Assembly: GCA_002455425.1 (NCBI GenBank)
Contig: DKKT01000006.1
Location: 1,180-30,264 of the forward strand
Origin: Chthonomonas sp. UBA6659
Lineage (GTDB): Bacteria; Armatimonadota; Fimbriimonadia; Fimbriimonadales; Fimbriimonadaceae
Direction of reading: 5' to 3'
DNA length: 29,085 nucleotides
Shown here: positions 15,652 to 22,565 of the stretch, one piece after another
How positions within the stretch are numbered: position 1 is the stretch's first letter
How the letters are laid out: every line of letters begins with the position of its first letter
Translations under genes and position numbers: made by a program
Notes under the pieces: generated by a model
What the model was told of the DNA's origin: nothing
The model's database searches: none
The model's input: the letters and a program-made list of their open reading frames with translations, nothing else

Positions 15652-15843
15652 CGACTCAGGTTCAAACGAGTGCGAAATTCGAAGAAAATCGCAGATTTTT
15701 CGAGCGATGGATACCGACCATATCTCCGGCTAACCCGGGCTCACGCCTGATTTGCCCGGGATTTCTCCGGCTCCTTGGGTTTGCGTTTTCCCCATCCTGG
15801 TCCGGTACCTTGAGGGGCACCACACCGCAAGAGGAGGTTCCAA
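15652..15843 (+). promoter_or_regulatory. Leader region of the G5-3D gene
   Basis: A gene-free stretch of 192 nt. A possible -10 TACCTT lies at 15806-15811, with TTGCGT 19 nt upstream as a weak -35. The strong Shine-Dalgarno GAGGAGG (15831-15837) is 6 nt before the ATG. Upstream of the promoter is an inverted repeat, CCCGGGC and GCCCGGG about 13 nt apart, flanked by two TCTCCGGCT copies. An AT-rich imperfect hairpin near 15675-15703 may mark the end of the upstream transcript. Confidence 0.35.
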
Positions 15844-16485
15844 ATGCGATATGGGAAAGCGTGGGCCCTGCTGATTGGGCTCTTTTTCCTGAGTTCGTTG
15901 GGTGGACACCAGGCGATCGCCACGAGCAGCCGCACGGCCACAATCGTGGAGACCAAGGCGATCCCGTACGAAGTACGATACGAATTTAGCCGGGGCGTAG
16001 GCGCCGGACGCATCAAGCGTGCATCGGATGGCACACCGGGTTCGATCAAGCGGACCTTCGAGATCGTGCTCGATGGCGAGAAGGTCGTTTCGAAGACTCT
16101 CGTCGATACCGTCCGCACGGAGCCGATCCACGAGGTCTATCACATGGGTCCGAGTGGGTTTCAGGCCAGCCGTCACAAGTCGTTCCGACCTCATAAGGTC
16201 AAGACGATGAACGCGACGGCGTACGACCCGTCGGCAGGCCGCAAGAACCCGACCTTCCGCACGGCCACTGGGCGTCGCGCCCAATTCGGGGTCGTGGCGG
16301 TCGATCCGCGGGTGATCCCGCTGAACACACTCGTGTTCGTCGAGGGATACGGATTTGCGATTGCCGCCGATACCGGCGGTGCGATCAAGGGCAACAAGAT
16401 CGACCTCTGCTTCGACTGCGGTCGGCAAGCCCGGCAATTCGGACGCCGCCCCGTCCGCGTCCATATTCTCAAGCCGGTCAAGTGA
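15844..16485 (+). CDS. G5 and 3D domain cell-wall protein (YabE-like)
   Basis: A 213-residue exported protein. It has a signal peptide at about 1-26, a G5-like segment at about 30-95 (VETKAIPYEVRYEF, then SIKRTFEIVLDGEKV) and a 3D domain at about 120-210. The 3D domain carries the name-giving aspartates in ADTGGAIKGNKIDLCFD; the first is Asp176. 3D domains share the MltA double-psi barrel and act on peptidoglycan in lytic transglycosylases and Rpf/Sps-type proteins. Its stop codon overlaps the rsmA start as GTGA, so the two are translationally coupled. In Bacillus subtilis the G5-3D gene yabE lies just upstream of rnmV-ksgA, so this pairing repeats a Firmicutes arrangement without rnmV. Confidence 0.88.
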   Translation: MRYGKAWALLIGLFFLSSLGGHQAIATSSRTATIVETKAIPYEVRYEFSRGVGAGRIKRASDGTPGSIKRTFEIVLDGEKVVSKTLVDTVRTEPIHEVYHMGPSGFQASRHKSFRPHKVKTMNATAYDPSAGRKNPTFRTATGRRAQFGVVAVDPRVIPLNTLVFVEGYGFAIAADTGGAIKGNKIDLCFDCGRQARQFGRRPVRVHILKPVK

Positions 16486-17315
16486 CCCTTACCGACCCCA
16501 CCGTCTTGCGACTCCTGCTGGAGCGCCACGGCTTGCAGCCGCAGAAACGGTGGGGTCAGCACTTCCTGACCTCCTCTCGAGTGGTCGATGCGATCGTCGA
16601 TCGGTTTGCCGGATATGCCGGCATCCTCGAGGTCGGGCCGGGTCCCGGTGTCCTGACGCATCGTCTCTCACTCACGGCCACGAAGCTGATTGCGGTCGAG
16701 GTCGACCCGATCGCGGTCTCGGCGCTCACCGAGACGGCCCCGACCGCCGAGGTCGTCCAGGCCGACGCGCTCTCGATCGACCTGGAGGGACTGTTCGCGC
16801 GTCTGCCCGAACCGAGAGGCCTGGTCTCGAACATGCCCTACAACATCACCGGCCCGCTGGTGACGGCTTTCGCCGAAGCTCGAGCGGGATTCGGTCGAGC
16901 CGTCCTGATGATGCAGCGCGAAGTCGCGGTGCGCATCCTGGCTCGCCCGGGAAGTTCGGACTTCGGATCGCTTTCCGTCTACCTGCAGAGCCAGTTCGCG
17001 ATCGAGCGGGTCACCGACGCCCCGCCGGGGTGTTTCTATCCGCCGCCGAAGGTCGAGAGTGTGGTGCTCCAACTCACCCCTTTGGTGCACGGCCACCCGA
17101 CGGACCTGGAACGGCTGTTCTTTGCGGTCGTTCGTTCTGGCTTCCAGCAGCCCCGCAAGACCCTTGCGAACAACCTCGCCGGGTTTCGCGGTCTTGGCCG
17201 GGAGCGGGTCGAGCAACTCCTCGAACATCAGGGGTTCGATCGGCGGGTGCGTCCCCACCAGATTCCGGTCGAGGCGTGGAAGGCGCTGTCGCTGGCGATC
17301 GCCGATGGGACGTGA
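16482..17315 (+). CDS. rsmA: 16S rRNA dimethyladenosine transferase RsmA (KsgA)
   Basis: A 277-residue SAM-dependent enzyme that dimethylates two adjacent adenines in the 3'-terminal hairpin of 16S rRNA (A1518 and A1519 in E. coli numbering) late in 30S assembly. Motifs in order: GQHFL (25-29), SAM-binding motif I EVGPGPG (50-56), acidic VEVDP (72-76) and catalytic NMPYNI (117-122), where most homologues have NLPYNI. Next come the PPGCFYPPPKVESVVLQL block and the C-terminal helical domain with RKTLANNLAG. Length is normal. The GTG start overlaps the stop codon of the 3D protein. No rnmV (RNase M5) gene precedes it. Confidence 0.96.
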   Translation: MTLTDPTVLRLLLERHGLQPQKRWGQHFLTSSRVVDAIVDRFAGYAGILEVGPGPGVLTHRLSLTATKLIAVEVDPIAVSALTETAPTAEVVQADALSIDLEGLFARLPEPRGLVSNMPYNITGPLVTAFAEARAGFGRAVLMMQREVAVRILARPGSSDFGSLSVYLQSQFAIERVTDAPPGCFYPPPKVESVVLQLTPLVHGHPTDLERLFFAVVRSGFQQPRKTLANNLAGFRGLGRERVEQLLEHQGFDRRVRPHQIPVEAWKALSLAIADGT

Positions 17316-17353
17316 GGAGGTCGGCGGGGGCACCCCGGAACGCCTGACGTCGG

Positions 17354-17359
17354 TACACT
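17354..17359 (+). promoter_or_regulatory. Leaderless-type -10 hexamer TACACT
   Basis: TACACT ends 7 nt before the acyl-CoA dehydrogenase ATG, the only member of the set with 7 rather than 6. No Shine-Dalgarno is present. Confidence 0.45.
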
Positions 17360-17366
17360 CTCCAGC

Positions 17367-18557
17367 ATGGACTTCACCCTCACCCAAGAGCACGAGCTCA
17401 TCCGCGAATCGGCCCACAAGTTCGGCCAAAACGAGATTCTCCCCGGCCTGCGCGAGCGCGATCGGGAAGCGAAATCGGATCGGGGGCAGCTCGAGAAGAT
17501 GGGGAAGGCGGGCATGCTGGGGGTCGCGATCCCGGCCAAGTACGGGGGCAGTGACACCGACTACATCTCCCTCGGCATCGTCTGCGAGGAGCTTGAGCGC
17601 GCCGACACCAGCGCTCGCGTCGTGATGTCCGTTCACAGCGGCCTCCACAGTCTCACGCTCCTGCAGTGGGGCACGGAAGAGCAGAAGCACCGGTGGCTGC
17701 CGAAGCTTGCGACGGGCGAGCGAGTCGGGGCGTTTGGACTCACCGAGCCGAATGCCGGCTCCGACGCGGCGAACATCCGCACGACGGCGACCCGCGACGG
17801 CGATCACTACGTCCTGAACGGACAAAAGACCTGGATTTCGCTGAGCGACTACGCCGATCAGTTTCTCGTGGTCACGCGGCTGGCCCAAACCGACGCGAAG
17901 GCCCCCTACGCGGCGTTCATCGTCGAGCGCAATCTGGAGGGCTTCAGCAGCCGGGCACTCCACGGCAAGCTCGGCGTCCGAGCGGGCAACACCGGGGAGA
18001 TCTTTTTCGACAATGTCCGCGTGCCCAAGGACTGCCTGCTTGGCGAGGAGGGCGACGGCTTCAAGATCGCGATGAGCGCGCTCGACCACGGACGATACAC
18101 CGTCGCGTCCGGCTCGGTCGGGATCATCCAGGCCTGCCTCGATGCTTGCGTCAAGTACGCCAACGAGCGAACGGTTCAAGGAGAGCCGATCGGCAGAAAG
18201 CAGCTCGTCCAGCAGATGATCGCATCGATGGTCCAGGGCCGCGAGATCGGTCGGTTGCTGTACTACAAGGTCGGTTGGATGAAGAACGTCGGCCTGCGCC
18301 ATACCCGCGAATGCTCACTCGCGAAGTGGACGAACTGTGCTGCCGCGTTCGATGCCGCCAACAAAGCGGTCGAGATCCACGGCGCGTACGGCTATTGCGA
18401 CGAATTTCCGGTGGAGCGGTACTTCCGCAATTCACGCGGCGCGGTCATCTACGAGGGAACGCACGAGATCCACACCATCATGCAAGCCGAGTACGAGCTT
18501 GGATACCGCGAGGATCGGCCGCTGGCGCGGACGCTCCCGTCCTGGCCCGTTCAGTAG
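17367..18557 (+). CDS. Acyl-CoA dehydrogenase
   Basis: A 396-residue FAD-dependent acyl-CoA dehydrogenase that forms the alpha-beta double bond of an acyl-CoA and passes electrons to ETF. The N-terminal helical domain begins FTLTQEHELIRESAHKF. The central beta domain has GAFGLTEPNAGSDA (FAD/substrate contact) and NGQKTWISLSDYAD. The C-terminal domain ends with VEIHGAYGYCDEFPVERYFR and IYEGTHEIH, where Glu363 is the likely catalytic base. The MSVHSGLHSLTLLQWGTEEQK segment and the IYEGT glutamate fit the short-chain, branched or glutaryl-CoA type, so chain specificity is open. No ETF or other beta-oxidation gene is adjacent. It is convergent with the histidine kinase, with 12 nt between stop codons. 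Confidence 0.94.
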   Translation: MDFTLTQEHELIRESAHKFGQNEILPGLRERDREAKSDRGQLEKMGKAGMLGVAIPAKYGGSDTDYISLGIVCEELERADTSARVVMSVHSGLHSLTLLQWGTEEQKHRWLPKLATGERVGAFGLTEPNAGSDAANIRTTATRDGDHYVLNGQKTWISLSDYADQFLVVTRLAQTDAKAPYAAFIVERNLEGFSSRALHGKLGVRAGNTGEIFFDNVRVPKDCLLGEEGDGFKIAMSALDHGRYTVASGSVGIIQACLDACVKYANERTVQGEPIGRKQLVQQMIASMVQGREIGRLLYYKVGWMKNVGLRHTRECSLAKWTNCAAAFDAANKAVEIHGAYGYCDEFPVERYFRNSRGAVIYEGTHEIHTIMQAEYELGYREDRPLARTLPSWPVQ

Positions 18558-18569
18558 GACGGAGTTCGT

Positions 18570-20285
18570 TCAGCCTGCCGGCTCGATCGGAAGTAGGATC
18601 ACGAAGTGGGCGCCTTCACCGATGGCGCCGTCTTCATAGATAGCGCCTCCGTGCGCATCGACGATGCCCTTCACGATCGAGAGGCCCAGGCCCATGCCTT
18701 TGACTCGGGAGCTGTAGAACGGGCGAAAGATGAGTTGCTTGCGCTCCTCATCGATTCCCGGTCCTTGGTCGGCGACTTCGATGGCCACGTAGCGTCGACC
18801 CGAGGAAAGGCTCGTTCGGCGAAGGTGCTGATCGCCGGCGAAGAGGGTCGCAACACGCAGGTGACCCTGTTCGAACCAGAGAAGCGAGTTCTCGATGAGC
18901 TCGCTGATCGCACGGCGGAGCTTGGTCGCGTCGACCTTGATCGTCGGTAGCGACCTGTCGAGGTCGAGATGGAGCGCGATCTCGCTTCGCTTCGGAAAGA
19001 CCTCGCGGACGGTCTCCTCGACGATCTCGTTGACGTTCGCTTCCGAGAATCGGAGCTGGGTCGCGGTGAGAAAGTCGCGGAACTCCTGGAGGATCTCCTC
19101 GATCCGCGTCACATTCGTGCCGAGACTCTTCTGGAGGTCGCGCACCGCTCCCCAATCGACCGAGCGCTCCTCGAGGAGATGCCCCAATTCGTTGACGTCG
19201 CCCTTGAGGGCGAAGACGCGGTTGCCGATCATGTGCGAGCTCTTCGCGCTGAGTTCGCCCCATGCCGCCATCTGCTCGACGCGGATCGCCTTCTGGAGGC
19301 TGCGAATGTTTTCGAGTCCGGTCGCGACCTGTTCGGAGATCGCGACCAGGAGCCGCTCGTCGTCTTCCGTGAATCGGTTGTCGAGGTAGGGGTTGTCGGA
19401 CGCACGCCGGAGCACGCGGATCGCGCCGATGCTGCGGCTGCGGTAGAGGATCGGCACCGCGAGATAGGCCGCGATCTGCTCCTTCGGGAACTCGAGGACC
19501 GAGCCCTTCCATCGGGGGTCGCTCTGGGGGTCGTCGAGCCGCAGCGGCAGTCCGGCCTGACAGACCCAACCCGTGCAGCCTTCACCCGCGCGGTACCCGA
19601 CGCCCCCCACTTGGCTCTTGAGGGTCCCGACCGACCCACGGAGCATGAACAGCTCCCGCTCCGGGTCGAACAGGAAGATCGAACAGCTCTGGAATCGGAG
19701 CACGTCGCCCGCCACTTGGAGGACACGCTCGATCAGTTCTTCTCCGCTCAGAGCGCTGTCGAGGGCGCTGCCGATCTGGATCAGCGCCTCTTCTCGCCGC
19801 TCGATGTCTTCGCGTTCGATCACGACCGAAACGAGATCGGCGATCGTCTCGCAAAGGAGCACGTGCTCTCGATCGTACGCATTCGGCCGGTCGGATTCGA
19901 GGTTGACCACGGCGCGGATCCGTCCGTGATGGTCGTGGACGGGCACCGCGACCTCGCTCTGCGTCGAGGAGAACTGGTCCCGATAGCGGGGCTCGTTGTG
20001 AACGTCGCCGGTCACGAATGTTCCGCCCTTCGCGGCGACGAACGCGATGATGCCGCCCCCACTCTTGTCGGCGACTTTCAGGGTCTCGCGTGTCTCCTCG
20101 GTCCAGTCGAGCCCGGCCCCGTGCATGAGGTCGACGTAGCCCCGTTCGTCCACGCGGCCGATGATCACATTGCGGCTGGCCGTGATCTTCAGGGCTGCCA
20201 ACGCGAGCGCATCGAGCGCCCGTTCTCCGGTTCGCTCAAGCGTCACGGTCCGGACGAGCTGAGCGAGGGCCTCCGGCGACAACAT
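18570..20285 (-). CDS. GAF-GAF sensor histidine kinase
   Basis: A 571-residue soluble kinase with no transmembrane segment. GAF1 spans about 22-158 and GAF2 about 175-330. A helical segment follows with the phospho-acceptor His351 in the unusual context SSHMIGNRVFAL, where most kinases have HExxNPL. The ATPase domain has the N box ELIENS (Asn466), G1 DQGPGI (506-511), F box IFRPFYSS and G2 GMGLGLSIVKG (530-540). It should autophosphorylate in response to a ligand or redox signal bound in the cytosolic GAF domains. No response regulator is adjacent, so it is an orphan here. The ATG is fixed by TACAAT 6 nt upstream; in-frame sequence above it is not GAF-like. Confidence 0.92.
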   Translation of the reverse strand: MLSPEALAQLVRTVTLERTGERALDALALAALKITASRNVIIGRVDERGYVDLMHGAGLDWTEETRETLKVADKSGGGIIAFVAAKGGTFVTGDVHNEPRYRDQFSSTQSEVAVPVHDHHGRIRAVVNLESDRPNAYDREHVLLCETIADLVSVVIEREDIERREEALIQIGSALDSALSGEELIERVLQVAGDVLRFQSCSIFLFDPERELFMLRGSVGTLKSQVGGVGYRAGEGCTGWVCQAGLPLRLDDPQSDPRWKGSVLEFPKEQIAAYLAVPILYRSRSIGAIRVLRRASDNPYLDNRFTEDDERLLVAISEQVATGLENIRSLQKAIRVEQMAAWGELSAKSSHMIGNRVFALKGDVNELGHLLEERSVDWGAVRDLQKSLGTNVTRIEEILQEFRDFLTATQLRFSEANVNEIVEETVREVFPKRSEIALHLDLDRSLPTIKVDATKLRRAISELIENSLLWFEQGHLRVATLFAGDQHLRRTSLSSGRRYVAIEVADQGPGIDEERKQLIFRPFYSSRVKGMGLGLSIVKGIVDAHGGAIYEDGAIGEGAHFVILLPIEPAG

Positions 20286-20291
20286 GACGCC

Positions 20292-20297
20292 ATTGTA
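20292..20297 (-). promoter_or_regulatory. Leaderless-type -10 hexamer TACAAT
   Basis: TACAAT ends 6 nt before the histidine kinase ATG. It supports the start at 20285 rather than any upstream in-frame start. Confidence 0.55.
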
Positions 20298-20613
20298 GAA
20301 CGCGAGCCGTTCCCGGTGATCCGTTCGGGATCGACGCGGGGCGTTGCCGAGTTCGTCGCAAGGGGTTGCGCGTGGCACGCTGGATGCTCCCAAACTGGCG
20401 ACTCATGCCTTCTCAACTTGAGCCAAAGGACGATTCGACCGACCGCACTCGTGCCCATGTGCTCTGGGAGCGCGATCCCGTCCGAGAGCGGGACCTGTCC
20501 CTGGATCGGGCGTGGCAGAGCGCTTGCCGCCACCGCGAATCGGGCGATACCGACAAGAACACGGCAGAATCCGCCGATCATTAAACGGATCGTGTTTCCA
20601 GCACGTCTTTCTA
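20298..20613. other. Gap of about 316 nt without a supported gene
   Basis: The stretch lies between divergent genes. Frames of 72 (plus) and 128 (minus) codons stay open, but neither has a family-like sequence, a signal peptide or a start with promoter or ribosome site. Short inverted repeats (TCCCG/CGGGA, GGGA/TCCC) occur near 20475-20510. It may be a decayed gene or regulatory DNA for the tat promoter. Confidence 0.4.
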
Positions 20614-20642
20614 TTACGGAGCGTCGCAAACGCGCGTATACT
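20614..20642 (+). promoter_or_regulatory. Promoter of the tatA pair
   Basis: TTACGG (20614-20619) and TATACT (20637-20642) are separated by 17 nt, the optimal sigma-70 spacing. The ATG at 20651 is 8 nt after the -10, so the transcript would have almost no leader. Confidence 0.5.
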
Positions 20643-20650
20643 GGTGATCG

Positions 20651-20869
20651 ATGATGGCCCTCAAACTCGCCGAGACATGGACCCGCACTTTCGCTCTGGG
20701 CTTGCCCGGTGGTACAGAGTGGATCCTTATTCTCCTCGTGGTGATTCTTCTCTTCGGCGCGACGAAGATTCCTCAGTTGATGCGGGGAATCGGCCGTGGC
20801 ACCGGGGAATTCAAGAAGGGCCTTGAGGAAGGCCGCAAGAGCGACCCGCCTGGGGAGAATCAGGCATGA
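20651..20869 (+). CDS. tatA: Twin-arginine translocase subunit TatA/E (copy 1)
   Basis: A 72-residue TatA-family protein. One transmembrane helix (about 23-35, EWILILLVVILLF) is followed by the hinge F35-G36, the amphipathic helix TKIPQLMRGIGRGTGEFKKGL and a short charged tail. TatA oligomers form the pathway through which folded twin-arginine substrates cross the inner membrane. It overlaps the second copy by 4 nt (ATGA). A second in-frame ATG follows immediately at 20654. No tatC is present in the window. Whether one of the two acts as TatB cannot be decided from sequence, but neither has the long TatB tail. Confidence 0.92.
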   Translation: MMALKLAETWTRTFALGLPGGTEWILILLVVILLFGATKIPQLMRGIGRGTGEFKKGLEEGRKSDPPGENQA

Positions 20870-21183
20870 GTCCGACCAGCCTTCTTGCGTTTGGACTGCC
20901 GGGCGGATCCGAGTGGATCATCATCCTTCTCGTGATCCTCGTGTTGTTCGGCGGCACCAAGATCCCCCAGTTGATGCGCGGCGTCGGTAAAGGCATGGGA
21001 GAGCTTCAGAAGGGTCTCGAAGAGGGCAAGCGAGCGTTTCAGGACGCTTCGAACGAGGTGCGCACGGACCGAGCGGACGAACCCGTCACCGAGGTCGCCC
21101 GCGCCGATACCCCCCCGGAGACGACGTCGAGCGAGCCCCGTTCGCCGGTCAGCGGCACGGTTTCGCGCGACCAGCCGTCCTAG
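20866..21183 (+). CDS. tatA: Twin-arginine translocase subunit TatA/E (copy 2)
   Basis: A 105-residue TatA-family protein. The membrane helix is at about 15-28 (SEWIIILLVILVLF), then F28-G29, then TKIPQLMRGVGKGMGELQKGLEEG, nearly identical to copy 1 through this core. It differs by a longer acidic, Pro/Thr/Ser-rich tail (about 60-105). The high core identity and the ATGA overlap indicate a tandem duplication with tail divergence. Copy 2 probably depends on copy 1 for translation. The longer tail could give it a TatB-like docking role, but that is inference. Confidence 0.92.
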   Translation: MSPTSLLAFGLPGGSEWIIILLVILVLFGGTKIPQLMRGVGKGMGELQKGLEEGKRAFQDASNEVRTDRADEPVTEVARADTPPETTSSEPRSPVSGTVSRDQPS

Positions 21184-21198
21184 GCTCCATCGCTTCGG

Positions 21199-21204
21199 CA
21201 TAAT
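21199..21204 (+). promoter_or_regulatory. Leaderless-type -10 hexamer CATAAT
   Basis: CATAAT ends 6 nt before the glyA ATG at 21211. It differs from the -10 consensus only in the first base. Confidence 0.5.
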
Positions 21205-21210
21205 GGGGTC

Positions 21211-22485
21211 ATGGCGGCCACCGATGTTCCCACCCATTCTCATCGCGTCCCCTTGCATGTCGTCGACCCCGAAATCGCGGCCCTGATTCAGCAAGAGGAG
21301 CGGAGACAGGAGCACAACCTCGAGTTGATCGCGAGCGAGAACATCGCGAGCAAGGCTGTCCGCGACGCGATGGCAAGCGTCCTCACCGACAAGTACGCCG
21401 AGGGCTACCCGGGCAAACGATACTACGGGGGTTGCGAGGTTGTCGACGAAGTGGAGAACCTCGCGATCGAGCGCGTGAAGGCGCTTTACGGTGCCCAGTT
21501 CGCCAACGTCCAGCCCCATAGCGGTGCCCAGGCGAACATGGCGGTCTACTTCGCGTTTCTCGAACCGGGGGACACGTTGATGGCGATGAACCTGGCTCAC
21601 GGCGGGCATCTCACCCACGGCTCACCGGTGAACTTCAGCGGCAAGCTGTACGACATCGTTCCCTATGGCGTTCGTGAGGACACCGAGACGATCGATTACG
21701 ACGCGTTCCACCGGCTGGCGATCGAGAAACGGCCGAAGATGATCGTGAGCGGCGCGACCGCTTACTCGCGGGCTTTCGACTTCCCGCGGATCCGGGAGAT
21801 CGCGGATGAGGTCGGGGCGATGCATGTGTGCGACATGTCGCACTACAGTGGCCTGATCGCCGGCGGCCAGTACCCGAGCCCGATTCCGCACTGCCACGTC
21901 GTGACATCGACGACCCACAAGTCGATCCGGGGGCCTCGGGGCGGGATGATCCTATGGAACGACGAGGAACTCTCGAAGCCGATCCAGATGAGCGTGTTCC
22001 CTGGCATCCAAGGGGGACCGCTGATGCACGTGATCGCCGCGAAGGCGGTCTGCTTCAAAGAGGCGGCACACCCGTCGTTCCGCGACTATCAGGCTCGAGT
22101 CAAGACGAATGCCCAGGCACTCGCCGCGGCGATGACCGAGGAAGGCTTCCGGATCGTGAGCGGGGGCACCGACTCCCACCTGATGCTCGTCGACCTGCGC
22201 AGCTTCGGCGTGACCGGCAAAGTCGCGCAACAGGTGCTGGACGACGCCCACATCACCACGAACAAGAACAGCATCCCGAACGACCCCGAGAAGCCATTCG
22301 TCACGAGCGGAATCCGACTCGGAACGCCGGCGGTGACGACGCGCGGGATGGGCCCCGAGGAGATGAAGACGATCGCGTCGTTGATCGCTCGGGCGCTGAG
22401 AGGGCGCGAGAACGAGCGGGACGTGGCGTCGGTCCGGGACGATGTCGTCGCTTTGACGGCTCGATTTCCGATCCACGACGCTTGA
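21211..22485 (+). CDS. glyA: Serine hydroxymethyltransferase
   Basis: A 424-residue PLP enzyme that moves the hydroxymethyl carbon of serine to tetrahydrofolate, giving glycine and 5,10-methylene-THF. The sequence follows the family end to end: ELIASENIASKAVRDAM, then KYAEGYPGKRYYGGCEVVD, VQPHSGAQANMAVYFAFL and CDMSHYSGLIAGG. The PLP lysine is Lys237 in TSTTHKSIRGPRGG. Near the C terminus are GIRLGTPAVTTRGM and EEMKTIASLIARAL. Length is normal. The short N-terminal extension (AATDVPTHSHRVPLHVVD) is not conserved but is supported by the -10 hexamer 6 nt before its ATG. It works in the same folate pool as fhs at 27334. Confidence 0.97.
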   Translation: MAATDVPTHSHRVPLHVVDPEIAALIQQEERRQEHNLELIASENIASKAVRDAMASVLTDKYAEGYPGKRYYGGCEVVDEVENLAIERVKALYGAQFANVQPHSGAQANMAVYFAFLEPGDTLMAMNLAHGGHLTHGSPVNFSGKLYDIVPYGVREDTETIDYDAFHRLAIEKRPKMIVSGATAYSRAFDFPRIREIADEVGAMHVCDMSHYSGLIAGGQYPSPIPHCHVVTSTTHKSIRGPRGGMILWNDEELSKPIQMSVFPGIQGGPLMHVIAAKAVCFKEAAHPSFRDYQARVKTNAQALAAAMTEEGFRIVSGGTDSHLMLVDLRSFGVTGKVAQQVLDDAHITTNKNSIPNDPEKPFVTSGIRLGTPAVTTRGMGPEEMKTIASLIARALRGRENERDVASVRDDVVALTARFPIHDA

Positions 22486-22565
22486 GGTTGAGGCGTGCGG
22501 CGGTCGCGAGCCGTCTTTGGGAAGAGAGCCTCTTGCGGCTCGTGCGGTATCTTCATCAGTTCGAA

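Noticed and set aside
15720..15770. CGGCTAAC-containing stretch upstream of the 3D-domain gene, reminiscent of the c-di-AMP (ydaO) riboswitch end
   Set aside because: c-di-AMP riboswitches often precede cell-wall genes, but the conserved 5' half is missing and the likely -10 lies downstream of this stretch, so it would not be transcribed in the leader.
16668..18302. A 544-codon open frame on the minus strand
   Set aside because: It is antisense to rsmA and the acyl-CoA dehydrogenase, both clear families; no motif is present.
20243..20629. A 128-codon minus-strand frame in the gap before tatA, with a hydrophobic N terminus
   Set aside because: It looked briefly like a prepilin or signal sequence, but no prepilin motif fits, it overlaps the kinase start region, and it has no ribosome site or leaderless -10.
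18969..20654. A 561-codon open frame on the plus strand
   Set aside because: It is mostly antisense to the histidine kinase, with no recognisable domain and no promoter or ribosome site.
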